A DNA stretch of 64,000 nucleotides from the NCBI GenBank assembly GCA_964598005.1, contig CAZRAL010000007.1, forward strand, positions 13,186 through 77,185. Direction: 5' to 3'. The position numbers were made by a program, and so were the translations under genes. The DNA is from CAZRAL01 sp964598005 (GTDB lineage: Bacteria; Pseudomonadota; Gammaproteobacteria; Burkholderiales; Usitatibacteraceae). The stretch's first letter is position 1. Each line of letters starts with the position of its first letter. The notes below the pieces were generated by a model, which saw nothing but the letters and a program-made list of their open reading frames with translations, was not told the origin of the DNA and made no database searches. Below are positions 8,422 to 17,542 of this stretch, piece after piece.

Positions 8422-10299
8422 CTACTTTCCTTGGTATTTTTTCTGCGCATCCAGATCGATATCGATATAGGCCCACCAGTTTTGCGATTGCACCAGCGGG
8501 CGGCGAAAGCCAATCACATAGGGATACCACATATCGGTAAGAATGCGATGAACATTGATCTTCCATGGCGCATAGGCCACCATCAGCTTGGCCATGTCCT
8601 GATAAAGTTTGGTGCGCTCGGGACTATCAGGCAAAACAGAGGCTTTTTCGTAAACTTCGTCGTAGGCTGCCAGCTTGAAACGGGCGCGGTTTCCCTTGAA
8701 GCCGGAATTGGGGCCATACAAAGAGATTAGCCAGGTATCGGCATCGGGCGCTGAAGCCGACCCACCAAGCTGCCACATCATTAATTTTCCTGCATTCGAT
8801 TCTTTCAGCAAATCCGGCCATTTGGCTTTGCGTACGCTTAACTGCAAGCCAATATCGTCCATGCTGCGCTTCCATACTTCATCGAGCTGCTTATCACGAT
8901 CGGTGGGTGTGGAATTATGCTGCAGCACCAAGGACTTGCCATCCGGGGTTTCGCGGTAGCCGTCTCCGTCGCGATCGATATAACCATACATATCGAGTAA
9001 CGCCTTGGCCTTGGCGGGGTTATATTCGTTGGCGCTGGTACGGAAATTGGGATCGTAACCGGCCACGCCCGGGCTATAGGGCGTATGGGCCAGAATCGCC
9101 TGATTCTTGCGAACGATCTGAATTTCATCACTGGTTTTATACGCTAGCGAAATGGCGCGGCGCAAAGCAATTTTCTCAGGAGAATAGCCCCCAACTAGCG
9201 GATCTTCCATATTGAAGTAAATAAAGGTAATGTCGAGTGCAGGCACCTGTTCCATCTGAATCAAGCGCTTGCGCAGATTGGGCGCCAGTTGATTGCCCGG
9301 TACCCCTTGATTGGCAAAATCTTCAGGCAGTATCCATAGCAAATCGTGCTCCTGATTCAAAAAAGCCAGCCAGCGCGGCTGTCGCTCTTCGATGATATAA
9401 ACTTCAACCCGCCCAACCATAGGCAGACGTTTGCCTTTTAGCCGCGCGAGAATGGCTCGACCGTTTTCGTCATCCGCCACAGGCTCGCCATCGAAATAGG
9501 TTTCGCGAAAGTTGGGGTTGGGTTCGAAGACCATTTTCGAGGAGCGCTTCCACGCCACTAATCGATAGGCTCCGGTACCAACCGGGTGGGAGCCAACATC
9601 ATCGCCATATTTTTCCACTATCTCCCGCGCTACCGCACACGACACGCGGCAATCTGTCAGGTTATAAATGAAGTTTGGTTTTGGCTTAACCAGTTTAATT
9701 TGCAAAGTATAGCGATCGATTGTCTTGAGACCTGGCAAAGTTTGATCGTAATCGAGTTTGCCTGCTTTACGCGCTTGGGCGGCATATTCATCGGAGCCCA
9801 GAATATATCCTTCGACTTCCGCTAATAAAGGTGCGGTAAGTTTGGGATCGAACAGCCGCTTGATAGAATAAACATAATCCTCGGCCACCAGTTCGCGTTT
9901 TTTGCCATTAAACGCGTCGTGATTATCGAAATAAATCCCCGGCTTGACCAGCAACGTATAGGTCAATTGATCCGGTGAAATTTCGGGAAGTGCGGCCAGG
10001 GTATTGGGTACCAATTTTAGCGGACGTGCCAGATAATCGTAGCGTAATGGAGTATCGAATATTCCGGAATTGACAATATTGGAATAGACATCGCTCACTC
10101 TATGTGGATCGAAACTCGTTTCAGCCACTTCAAACGCATAACGCAAGACCTTGGCGGGATTCGGCTGCGCAAACGCTGGCAATAGGGCCATGGCAAAAAC
10201 AAACCCGAACAAGGGGCTGCGCAGGGTAGAAAAAAGCTTCTTATAACAAACGTTCAAATCCATCCCCCCATTAAAAAATGGCATCAGGCTCATCATCAT
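8422..10299 (-). CDS. Extracellular solute-binding protein, family 5 (first paralogue)
   Basis: Periplasmic SBP_bac_5 protein. The ATG at 10299 gives 625 aa and has AAAGGG 7 nt upstream, directly after the stop of the preceding fragment. The ATG at 10263 would give a more standard signal peptide (MDLNVCYKKLFSTLRS, cleavage near PAFAQPNP) but has only a G-run touching the start. Shared blocks are VAETSFDPHRVSDVYS, HPVGTGAYRL, GYSPEKIALRRAISLAYK and YGYIDRDGDGYRE. It is first of the four tandem paralogues and starts 11 bp after a truncated glycosyltransferase. Confidence 0.9.
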   Translation of the reverse strand: MMMSLMPFFNGGMDLNVCYKKLFSTLRSPLFGFVFAMALLPAFAQPNPAKVLRYAFEVAETSFDPHRVSDVYSNIVNSGIFDTPLRYDYLARPLKLVPNTLAALPEISPDQLTYTLLVKPGIYFDNHDAFNGKKRELVAEDYVYSIKRLFDPKLTAPLLAEVEGYILGSDEYAAQARKAGKLDYDQTLPGLKTIDRYTLQIKLVKPKPNFIYNLTDCRVSCAVAREIVEKYGDDVGSHPVGTGAYRLVAWKRSSKMVFEPNPNFRETYFDGEPVADDENGRAILARLKGKRLPMVGRVEVYIIEERQPRWLAFLNQEHDLLWILPEDFANQGVPGNQLAPNLRKRLIQMEQVPALDITFIYFNMEDPLVGGYSPEKIALRRAISLAYKTSDEIQIVRKNQAILAHTPYSPGVAGYDPNFRTSANEYNPAKAKALLDMYGYIDRDGDGYRETPDGKSLVLQHNSTPTDRDKQLDEVWKRSMDDIGLQLSVRKAKWPDLLKESNAGKLMMWQLGGSASAPDADTWLISLYGPNSGFKGNRARFKLAAYDEVYEKASVLPDSPERTKLYQDMAKLMVAYAPWKINVHRILTDMWYPYVIGFRRPLVQSQNWWAYIDIDLDAQKKYQGK

Positions 10300-10310
10300 A
10301 CTGCAACCCT

Positions 10311-10529
10311 TTACGACGATAATTTTGTGCTATGCAGCAATAATTTCTCGTACGCGTCAATCACGTTGACATTAGGATGATCTGCCAGTACTAGAGCGTT
10401 GTAGCTATTGACATACGCCGCCAGACGCATAGCGAGAGAGCCTGCTTCAAGGTATGGAAGCGGCGCGGTGCAAACCAGATCGCCAATGTTATCGCGACGA
10501 ATCACCAGAATTCGATCGGGCAAATTCAT
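10311..10529 (-). pseudogene. Truncated glycosyltransferase family 9 (heptosyltransferase-like) N-terminal remnant
   Basis: This 72-residue open frame starts at the ATG at 10529 and ends with TAA at 10311. RILVIRRDNIGDLVCTAPL is the N-terminal signature of family 9 (ADP-heptose:LPS heptosyltransferase type) enzymes, and VNSYNALVLADHPNVNVIDAY matches the next conserved stretch. Whole enzymes have roughly 330-380 residues, so about four fifths is missing, including the donor-binding C-terminal domain. The start overlaps the stop of the O-antigen ligase gene as ATGA, so the intact ancestor was probably co-translated with it. It now most likely encodes nothing functional, though the frame remains open. 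Confidence 0.75.
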
Positions 10530-11809
10530 GTTGTCGATTGGGATTTTGGTTTGTCCGAAACACCCAGCCATGCCCCCAGCAGCAACATGGCAAACAGCGC
10601 ATTTTCCGTTTGCAGGATCGTATTAAACAGGCCAATAACCATGATGGTTACCCAGCCCCCCAGACTGGCTAGCCACACTGTCCCTTGCAAAACCACATCG
10701 TCGCGGGGCCGTCTGCGCCATAACGAACATCCCCATCCCGTCAGTAATAAACCCAGCGCCAATAGGCCCAGTAATCCGCGTTCGGCCAGCGTATTGAAAT
10801 ATAGGCTGTGTGCATGCGACGTGCCAAAATCGCGCGCGGGTTCATAACGTCGCCCCTGGTGCTCGTGCCAGGTTTTATATCGATTCGAATCGATCTGGCT
10901 GAAATTATCCGCGCCCACACCAAAAACCGGAAATTCACGCCAGGCGACCCAGGCACGCTCCCAAATCAAATCGCGATACGCCAGAAAATTATGCTGGGTC
11001 ACATCACGCCAGTGTTTTTGAATCACCTGGGGTGGCTCGAATTTAGCTATAACAGCGCCCACGGCAAAAATCAGCAAGACCACCAGCAATGGTTTACAGG
11101 AACGGCGTATAAATAGTGCTGCACTGCCAAACAACAACAGCGCCGCGACCCCGACTGCAATGCGACTAGCAGTGTAGACGATGGCTGCGCCTAGCACACC
11201 GATAACCAGTACCTTGCTCAGTTTTTCGCCTGATTTACTTTCCCGCCAACGGCCAAACAGCATGGCCAGTACCACGCCAAGCGTTATGACCAGGTAGGCT
11301 GCAGAATGATTGACATGCCCGACCGAATGCAATTCGAGTTCGACTTTTTTCCCCGCGTACAAAGCCCACCATGCCAGCAAAAGCCCTGCCAGCACCCCTG
11401 CGACCGCCATGACAGCAATACGCCGCCACGCCGGCTCGTCATAACGTGTGCGTGACAATGCCCATCCCAACAAGCCATAGCGGGCCACATCGCGCGCGCC
11501 CCCCCATTCGTTTGCCCGAATTCCGGCAAACAATGAACCGATAAAGGGTGAGACGATCACAATCAAAAACAAGGTATCCCACCTGTTCCAGGTCCCGCCG
11601 AAATCTTTATCACGAATACGGTTGAATAGCCACAGCGCCAGATACCCAAACCACAATATATTTTTGGATGCCTCGAAAAGCGGAATAACGAATGCAAGCG
11701 CCGCCAGCAAACCTATTTCCCACCGAATACGCAAGGCGTTATCGATTGGCGGAACAGAAGGAAAAAGTGAATAGCGATAGGAGGTCACGATTTGCAATGC
11801 AAGCAACAC
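10526..11809 (-). CDS. O-antigen ligase/polymerase family membrane protein (Wzy_C)
   Basis: Polytopic inner-membrane protein of about 427 aa with some 10-12 hydrophobic segments. A large periplasmic loop carries FGVGADNFSQI and a following H-x-HS-x-YFNTLAERGLLGLL block, which is typical of the WaaL/O-antigen ligase family. These enzymes transfer or polymerise lipid-linked glycans. The first start in frame is GTG at 11809, with no good ribosome-binding site, so the N-terminus is uncertain. It is coupled by ATGA to the family 9 glycosyltransferase remnant, which fits a surface-polysaccharide context. Ligase and polymerase cannot be told apart here. Confidence 0.8.
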   Translation of the reverse strand: MLLALQIVTSYRYSLFPSVPPIDNALRIRWEIGLLAALAFVIPLFEASKNILWFGYLALWLFNRIRDKDFGGTWNRWDTLFLIVIVSPFIGSLFAGIRANEWGGARDVARYGLLGWALSRTRYDEPAWRRIAVMAVAGVLAGLLLAWWALYAGKKVELELHSVGHVNHSAAYLVITLGVVLAMLFGRWRESKSGEKLSKVLVIGVLGAAIVYTASRIAVGVAALLLFGSAALFIRRSCKPLLVVLLIFAVGAVIAKFEPPQVIQKHWRDVTQHNFLAYRDLIWERAWVAWREFPVFGVGADNFSQIDSNRYKTWHEHQGRRYEPARDFGTSHAHSLYFNTLAERGLLGLLALGLLLTGWGCSLWRRRPRDDVVLQGTVWLASLGGWVTIMVIGLFNTILQTENALFAMLLLGAWLGVSDKPKSQSTT

Positions 11810-11999
11810 AAGGAGGCGTAAGGTTGCCGCATCGTAGCATAGCTGGATATAGACACAATCAATCGCAGCATATCCAACAGGCAGTCGCCAAACAATCCTG
11901 CCATACGCTGAATTAAATATCTATTCGTCTACAGCATGCCATAATTTAAGGAACCTCTGATTAAGTCCCCTAAATTAGGCAAAATTAAGGCAGTTGTTA

Positions 12000-14075
12000 A
12001 TGAATATTGAGGTGTGGCTAAAAATTTTAAGCGTGTTGGTTGTTATCCTCGCCATGCTGTATTTATGGCGTGTAAGGCAGCGCGAGCAATTCTATCGATA
12101 TAAAGGATGGAATTCGATTTTAACTGGCTTCTCTCTCGTCTTCTTTGCTTCATTGCTGGACATTTTCTATTATTTTTACAGTTCCAATCGTTTTACCGTC
12201 AGTGGCGGTAAACAAATCGAAACCTTTCTGGGCAAGGTGATGGGCTACAGCACAGAAGCCTCCCTTCAATGGCTTCCGGGTATTCTCCAGCTAGGCGGTT
12301 TGATTTTATTATTCATCGGCCTCACCCGATGGTTTCCAACCATCTTTCAATTGCGTCGCTCGGAAACAAAACTACGTGCGCTTTATGATTCGACCAGCGA
12401 TGCAGTGATGCTGCTAGATCAGAAAGGTTTTTTTGACTGCAACAATGCAACCTTAATACTTTTCGGATGTGCGACGCTGGAGGAGTTTTGCTCAAAACAT
12501 CCCGCCGATCTCTCGCCGCCGACGCAACCTGGTGGTGTTAGCTCTATGGAGCTGGCTAACCAGCGGATCGCCACGGCAATGGAAAAGGGCTGCCACAGGT
12601 TCGACTGGGTGCATAAGCGTGCCGATACAGGAAAAACGTTTCATGCTGAAGTACTCCTCACCGCCATGAATTTGGAGGGCAAACCGGTTCTCTATGCGGT
12701 CGTTCGTGATATTACCGAGCGCAAGGCGGCAGAGGAAGAAGTGCAGCGCCTGGCTTTTCATGATCTACTCACCCAGTTACCCAACCGGCGCTTGCTGATG
12801 GACCGCTTGCAACACGCCCTGTCTTCCAGCATTCGCAGTGGCAGAGATGGTGCCTTACTCTTTATCGACCTGGATAATTTCAAAACACTTAACGACACAC
12901 TGGGACACAATATTGGCGACCTTTTGCTCCAACAAGTCGCTGAGCGACTTGTTACCTGCCTGCGCAAGGGGGATACTGTTGCTCGCTTGGGTGGCGATGA
13001 GTTTGTGGTCATGCTAGAGGGTCTGAGCGAAAACTTGCAGGAAGCCGCTTTTCAAGCGGAAGCCATCGGCGACAAAATTATTGCGGCCCTGAATCACCCC
13101 TATCAGCTTGCCGGTTACGATTGCCGCAGCACACCGAGTATCGGTATTGCGCTATTCACCAATCAGCAGATTAGTGCGGAAGAGCTGATGAAGCGCGCCG
13201 ATATCGCCATGTATCAAGCCAAGAAGGCCGGACGCAACACCATTCGTTTTTTCGATCCAGAGATGCAAGCAGCAGTCGAGGCCCGTTCAGCCCTTGAGCG
13301 GTGGATGCAACAAGCATTGCCACAACGCCAGTTCAGGCTTTACTACCAGATGCAGGTAGACCATAAAGGCAAAATATTCGGTGCTGAGATGTTGCTGCGC
13401 TGGCAACACCCGGAACGGGGGATGATTTTGCCGGCCGACTTTATTCCTTTGGCAGAGGAAAACGGGTTAATCGAGTCGATTGGTTTATGGGTACTGGAAA
13501 CTGCCTGCAATCAACTCAAGGCCTGGGAAGCATGTCCCGTCAAACGACATTTTCAACTGGCCATCAATGTCAGTGCCCGTCAGTTTCGGCAACCTAGTTT
13601 TGTCGAGCAGGTTATCCGCGTAATGGACGAAACTCGCATTGCGCCCAATCGACTCAAGTTTGAGTTGACCGAAAGTTTAGTACTGGACAACGTCGCCGAT
13701 GCCATTACCAGAATGCAAACGCTAAAGGACATTGGCGTGCAATTTTCCATGGATGACTTCGGCACAGGCTATTCGTCGCTGTCTCACCTGAAGAAGCTTC
13801 CTCTTGATCAACTTAAAATCGACCAGGTCTTTGTGCGGGACATCGTGACGAGTCAGGACGATGCCATTATCGTTCAGACCATCATCGCCATGGCCAAAAA
13901 TCTGGGTATGGAGGTTATTGCTGAAGGCGTGGAAACAAACGAGCAACGGGATTTTCTCATCGAACGCAATTGCCTGAATTTTCAAGGCTACCTGTTCAGC
14001 CGGCCGGTTTCGCTTGAAAAATTCGAACAATTGGTCGATCAAATTATTTTGAACACTCCAACCATGGAAAAATAG
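12000..14075 (+). CDS. Membrane-anchored PAS-GGDEF-EAL cyclic-di-GMP protein
   Basis: Cyclic-di-GMP enzyme of 691 aa. The ATG at 12000 has AAGG 9 nt upstream; an in-frame TTG lies two codons earlier. Three hydrophobic segments occupy about residues 5-20, 35-60 and 95-115. A PAS domain (about 128-250) precedes GGDEF (about 255-420), with an intact RLGGDEF active site and an RKGD inhibitory I-site exactly five residues before it. The EAL domain (about 430-685) keeps DDFGTGYSS and AEGVET, but its signature reads EML, with the catalytic Glu retained. Both synthesis and hydrolysis look chemically possible; which dominates is unknown. Confidence 0.93.
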   Translation: MNIEVWLKILSVLVVILAMLYLWRVRQREQFYRYKGWNSILTGFSLVFFASLLDIFYYFYSSNRFTVSGGKQIETFLGKVMGYSTEASLQWLPGILQLGGLILLFIGLTRWFPTIFQLRRSETKLRALYDSTSDAVMLLDQKGFFDCNNATLILFGCATLEEFCSKHPADLSPPTQPGGVSSMELANQRIATAMEKGCHRFDWVHKRADTGKTFHAEVLLTAMNLEGKPVLYAVVRDITERKAAEEEVQRLAFHDLLTQLPNRRLLMDRLQHALSSSIRSGRDGALLFIDLDNFKTLNDTLGHNIGDLLLQQVAERLVTCLRKGDTVARLGGDEFVVMLEGLSENLQEAAFQAEAIGDKIIAALNHPYQLAGYDCRSTPSIGIALFTNQQISAEELMKRADIAMYQAKKAGRNTIRFFDPEMQAAVEARSALERWMQQALPQRQFRLYYQMQVDHKGKIFGAEMLLRWQHPERGMILPADFIPLAEENGLIESIGLWVLETACNQLKAWEACPVKRHFQLAINVSARQFRQPSFVEQVIRVMDETRIAPNRLKFELTESLVLDNVADAITRMQTLKDIGVQFSMDDFGTGYSSLSHLKKLPLDQLKIDQVFVRDIVTSQDDAIIVQTIIAMAKNLGMEVIAEGVETNEQRDFLIERNCLNFQGYLFSRPVSLEKFEQLVDQIILNTPTMEK

Positions 14076-14129
14076 GGCATATCGGTTCAGTTACACTTTT
14101 ATTTTTCAATTTTTGGCTAAGGAATGAAT

Positions 14130-14915
14130 ATGGGGCTGCTGGATAACAAGAAGATTCTCGTCACCGGGTTACTCTCCAACCGGTCCATCGCATATGGTAT
14201 TGCCAAAGCTATGAAACGGGAAGGTGCGGAACTTGCCTTCACTTACGCCGGAGAAAACATCAAGGATCGTGTATTGAAACTTGCTCCCGAATTCGATAGT
14301 AATATCGTACTGCCTTGCGATGTAACCAAAGACGATGAAATTACTACTCTATTTGAACAACTAGGCAAACGTTGGAACGGATTCGACGGGTTTGTGCATG
14401 CGATTGCTTTTGCACCACGTGAGGCGATCGCTGGCGATTTTCTCGAGGGGTTGTCACGCGAAAATTTTCGTATCGCACATGATATTTCAAGTTACAGCTT
14501 CGCGGCCTTGGCCAAGGCCGCGTTGCCGATGATGCAGGGGCGCAATGCCGCGCTGCTTACACTAACTTACTTGGGTGCGGCCCGTGTCGTCCCCAATTAC
14601 AACACCATGGGCGCCGCCAAAGCGAGCCTGGAGGCCACGACCCGTTATCTGGCCAGCAGTCTCGGCCCACGAGGGCTACGGGTCAATGGGATCTCCGCTG
14701 GCCCCATTAAAACACTGGCAGCGGCTGGTATCGGCGGTTTCAACAAGATTCTTTCTTTTGTCGAACAGCATGCGCCACTTCGCCGTAATGTCACGATTGA
14801 CGAAGTGGGCAACGTCGCGGCGTTTCTCATGAGTGATATGGCCAGCGCCATCACCGGGGAAATTACTTATGTGGATTGTGGCTTTAATACTGTAACGGCA
14901 GGTATGGAAGAATAG
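14130..14915 (+). CDS. fabI: Enoyl-[acyl-carrier-protein] reductase FabI (copy 1)
   Basis: NADH-dependent enoyl-ACP reductase of type II fatty-acid synthesis, 261 aa. I start at the ATG at 14130, which has AAGGA 6 nt upstream; the ATG at 14124 touches that site. FabI landmarks are the atypical nucleotide-binding TGLLSNRSIAYGIA at the N-terminus and the catalytic Tyr-x6-Lys in NYNTMGAAKASLEA. ISAGPIKTLAAAGI and the C-terminal GEITYVDCGFN follow. A second FabI is encoded at 53553-54347. This copy stands alone, between the GGDEF-EAL gene and convergent ppiD. Confidence 0.95.
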   Translation: MGLLDNKKILVTGLLSNRSIAYGIAKAMKREGAELAFTYAGENIKDRVLKLAPEFDSNIVLPCDVTKDDEITTLFEQLGKRWNGFDGFVHAIAFAPREAIAGDFLEGLSRENFRIAHDISSYSFAALAKAALPMMQGRNAALLTLTYLGAARVVPNYNTMGAAKASLEATTRYLASSLGPRGLRVNGISAGPIKTLAAAGIGGFNKILSFVEQHAPLRRNVTIDEVGNVAAFLMSDMASAITGEITYVDCGFNTVTAGMEE

Positions 14916-14961
14916 ATTATCCCAAACTTGTTTTCAGGCCGTCCGCGCGAAAAACAGGTCC

Positions 14962-16866
14962 CTAACGATCGATTTTCTTGTCAAGCGCATTCTTGCTAAC
15001 CTTCACATTCGCTTTCTCGCGCAGGCTGGCCAGCATGGCTTGAAACTCCTGCTGCGCCAGAGACTGGGCAACCCGCTGGCGCGAGGCTTTGGCCTTCGAT
15101 TCATCGGCAAGATTCGGCTCCAGTACTTTGGCAATCTGGATCAAGGTATAACCCCCGCCCGGATTTTCCACCCCAGCATAGGCAGGGAGTGCTTTGGTAT
15201 CGGCTTTGAGTGCCACGTCCACGACGTTTGCAGGTAATCCACCGGGGTTATTGCGCCCTACCGCCAACAAAGCTGGCCATTGACGTTCGATTGGCTGGCC
15301 GGATTTGAGCCGTTTCAGGGTGGCTTCCCCCTCTTGCCTCGCCAATTTGCCCGCTTCCTCACGCGTGAGGCGCGCAATGATTTCCTTTTCCACTTCCGGG
15401 AAAGGCCGCAAAGTGGCCGGTTTGCTTTCCAAAATACGAGCAGCAATCAGGGTATTGGGTGCGATTTCCACGGCTTCGGTATTGCGTTTGTTTTTCAGTA
15501 CATCGTCGGAAAACAGCGCCTCCATGAGTTTGGGATTATCGAATGGCGGTATCCCCATCCCCTTGGAAATCCAGCCGCTTTGCCGTACCGGCAATTTAAC
15601 GGCTTCGGAGGCCGCTTTGAGGCTGGACGGCTGTTCATAGACGAGATTACTGAACTGCTCTGCCGCTTCGGCAAATTTACGCTGCGCCTTTTGCTTTTTC
15701 AGTTCGCCTTCGATTTCAGGCTTGGCTTCAGCAAGTGTTTTGACCTTTTCAGGATGAATATCAGTCACCATGATGACATGAAAACCAAAATCGGACTGGA
15801 TGGGGCCGATTATGTCGTTGGGTTTGGCACTAAATGCCGCCTCTTCAAACGGCTTGACCATGGCGCCGCGACCAAAAAACCCCAAATCGCCCCCAGCCGG
15901 GGCCGACCCGACATCCTGAGAATTCTTTTTCGCCAATTCAGCAAAATTTTTCGGGTTTTTTTTCACCTCGGCGTACAACGCTTCCGCCTTGGCTTTAGCG
16001 GCTTTTTTATCGGCGTCCGAAGCGTTAGCTGCCGCATTGATCAGAATGTGACTGGCTTTGCGTTCTTCTTTTTGAACATAACGCGCCAAATTACCCTCGT
16101 AGTAAGCCTTGATTTCTTCCTCAGTCAAGGTACTTTGCGCCGCGAGGGCATCAACCGATAATTCGATGAATTCCACACGGACCTGGTCGGGAATGGTGTA
16201 TTCGGTCTTTCTCTGCTCATAAAATGCTTTGGCCTGTTGAGACGAGACCTGCACCCTAGGCAGATAAGGCTCAGGGGTAATATTGATGACAGCCACTTCG
16301 CGGGATTGTTCGGATGCGCGCAAAAATTGCTGCTGGCTGACTGATGACGTAAACGAGGTATTGGTCACGCTCTCCTGAAACTGCGCACGTTGCATATCTT
16401 CACGCAGCATATTTTCAAAACCGATGGCCGTATAACCCTGGCTCTTGAGAAAATTTTCATAGCGACTGGCTGCAAATTTACCCCCATCCTGAAAGGATGG
16501 TTCAGTGCTTATTTTTTCGCGCAGTATGGCATCGCTCACCGCTATGCCAGAAGATTTAACGGTATCCGTTAATAATTTTTGATCGATCAATTGATCAAGA
16601 ATCGATTTACGCATTTCCGGGTTATCCATCATGCTGGGACTGATATTGCCGCCAAACTGGGCGCGAAAGCGTTCGAGCTGATTGCGTATCGCCTGATCAA
16701 ATTCCATGGATGTAATTTTCTGGTTGCCCACTTTGGCAATCACGTCCTGCCCCGGCACATCGCGGATATACGATTCGATCCCCCACAAGGCAAAAGGGAC
16801 AGTAATAAGGGCCAGAATAATTTTGGCCAATTTTGTTTGCGCGGCGTTACGAATGGAATCAAGCAT
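14962..16866 (-). CDS. ppiD: Periplasmic folding chaperone PpiD (SurA-like, parvulin domain)
   Basis: Inner-membrane-anchored periplasmic chaperone, 634 aa. A short cytoplasmic N-terminus and one membrane segment (about 12-32, ILALITVPFALWGI) are followed by a SurA-like N-domain. A single parvulin domain lies at about 265-365, with ASHILI, GGDLGFFGRG and FGFHVIMV. PpiD assists proteins leaving the Sec translocon. Gene order hupB - tRNA-Val - tRNA-Asp - ppiD on this strand is usual in betaproteobacteria. A terminator between the tRNAs and ppiD (16957-16988) suggests it has its own promoter in 16867-16956. Confidence 0.95.
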   Translation of the reverse strand: MLDSIRNAAQTKLAKIILALITVPFALWGIESYIRDVPGQDVIAKVGNQKITSMEFDQAIRNQLERFRAQFGGNISPSMMDNPEMRKSILDQLIDQKLLTDTVKSSGIAVSDAILREKISTEPSFQDGGKFAASRYENFLKSQGYTAIGFENMLREDMQRAQFQESVTNTSFTSSVSQQQFLRASEQSREVAVINITPEPYLPRVQVSSQQAKAFYEQRKTEYTIPDQVRVEFIELSVDALAAQSTLTEEEIKAYYEGNLARYVQKEERKASHILINAAANASDADKKAAKAKAEALYAEVKKNPKNFAELAKKNSQDVGSAPAGGDLGFFGRGAMVKPFEEAAFSAKPNDIIGPIQSDFGFHVIMVTDIHPEKVKTLAEAKPEIEGELKKQKAQRKFAEAAEQFSNLVYEQPSSLKAASEAVKLPVRQSGWISKGMGIPPFDNPKLMEALFSDDVLKNKRNTEAVEIAPNTLIAARILESKPATLRPFPEVEKEIIARLTREEAGKLARQEGEATLKRLKSGQPIERQWPALLAVGRNNPGGLPANVVDVALKADTKALPAYAGVENPGGGYTLIQIAKVLEPNLADESKAKASRQRVAQSLAQQEFQAMLASLREKANVKVSKNALDKKIDR

Positions 16867-16956
16867 GATCAGAAATTACCCAGAAAAAAGCGAAACAGGA
16901 AAAAATTCAATTTTTACCAGCAGCAAAACAATACAATCATGGAGAACTACACACAA

Positions 16957-16988
16957 CACAAAAAGGGCGAACCCGAAAGTTCGCCCTT
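16957..16988 (-). terminator. Rho-independent terminator after tRNA-Asp
   Basis: Reading the minus strand, a perfect 10-bp stem AAGGGCGAAC / GTTCGCCCTT (16963-16988) with a six-base loop runs into five T residues (16960-16964 on the complement). It lies just 3' of tRNA-Asp and should end the hupB-tRNA transcript before ppiD. Confidence 0.85.
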
Positions 16989-16993
16989 GCATC

Positions 16994-17070
16994 TGGCGGA
17001 GTGGACGGGACTCGAACCCGCGACCCCCGGCGTGACAGGCCGGTATTCTAACCAACTGAACTACCACTCC
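16994..17070 (-). tRNA. tRNA-Asp (GTC)
   Basis: A 77-nt cloverleaf on the minus strand begins GGAGTGG and ends CCACTCC-GCCA, with CCA encoded. The anticodon arm CCGGC-CTGTCAC-GCCGG gives anticodon GTC (Asp). The T-arm contains GGTTCGAGTCC. It lies 36 bp downstream of tRNA-Val and directly before a strong terminator. Confidence 0.97.
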
Positions 17071-17106
17071 TGAGTGGATTGCCGTACACGTACAGCCAAG
17101 CAATGA

Positions 17107-17182
17107 TGGTGGGTGCTGAGGGGATCGAACCCCCGACATTCGCCTTGTAAGGGCGACGCTCTACCAGCTGAGCTAAGCACCC
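17107..17182 (-). tRNA. tRNA-Val (TAC)
   Basis: A 76-nt cloverleaf on the minus strand has the acceptor pair GGGTGCT / AGCACCC, with ACCA encoded. The anticodon stem-loop CGCCC-TTACAAG-GGCG carries TAC (Val), and the T-arm has GGTTCGATCC. It lies 27 bp downstream of the HU gene and is probably processed from the same transcript. Confidence 0.97.
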
Positions 17183-17209
17183 CTTGGCACGAGGCAACCG
17201 GCAAGCCTG

Positions 17210-17482
17210 TTATTTTAACGCATCCTTCAGTGCTTTGCCAGCGCGAAATTTCGGCACCTTGGCAGATTTGATCTTGATGGTCGCACCGGTACGCGGGTTG
17301 CGCCCATTTCGCGCTGCGCGTTTGCCGACATAAAATGTTCCAAAGCCGACTAAAGTTACCATACCACCTTTCTTCAATGACTGGCGGATAGTCACAAGGG
17401 TACCGTCAAGCGCGCGCCCTGCCGCTGCTTTGGAAATATCGGCGAATTGGGCAATGTTATCAATTAATTCAGATTTATTCAC
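17210..17482 (-). CDS. hupB: DNA-binding protein HU
   Basis: Histone-like nucleoid protein of 90 aa, the normal HU length. It has MNKSELIDNIA at the N-terminus, GFGTF in the dimer core and the DNA-binding arm RNGRNPRTG around residues 58-66. It ends FRAGKALKDALK. AGGGGAT lies a few bases before the ATG. The tRNA-Val and tRNA-Asp genes follow on the same strand, a common betaproteobacterial arrangement. Confidence 0.96.
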   Translation of the reverse strand: MNKSELIDNIAQFADISKAAAGRALDGTLVTIRQSLKKGGMVTLVGFGTFYVGKRAARNGRNPRTGATIKIKSAKVPKFRAGKALKDALK

Positions 17483-17542
17483 GTTAATCCCCTTTCAAAT
17501 TTTGATTTTTTAAGATATTTTTTGGTGTTTCAGTTTATAATT

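Noticed and set aside
14916..14961. AT-rich hairpin between convergent fabI and ppiD as a bidirectional terminator
   Set aside because: The possible stem (ACTTGTTTT with AAAAACAGGT) has a long loop and a G-T pair; too weak to annotate.
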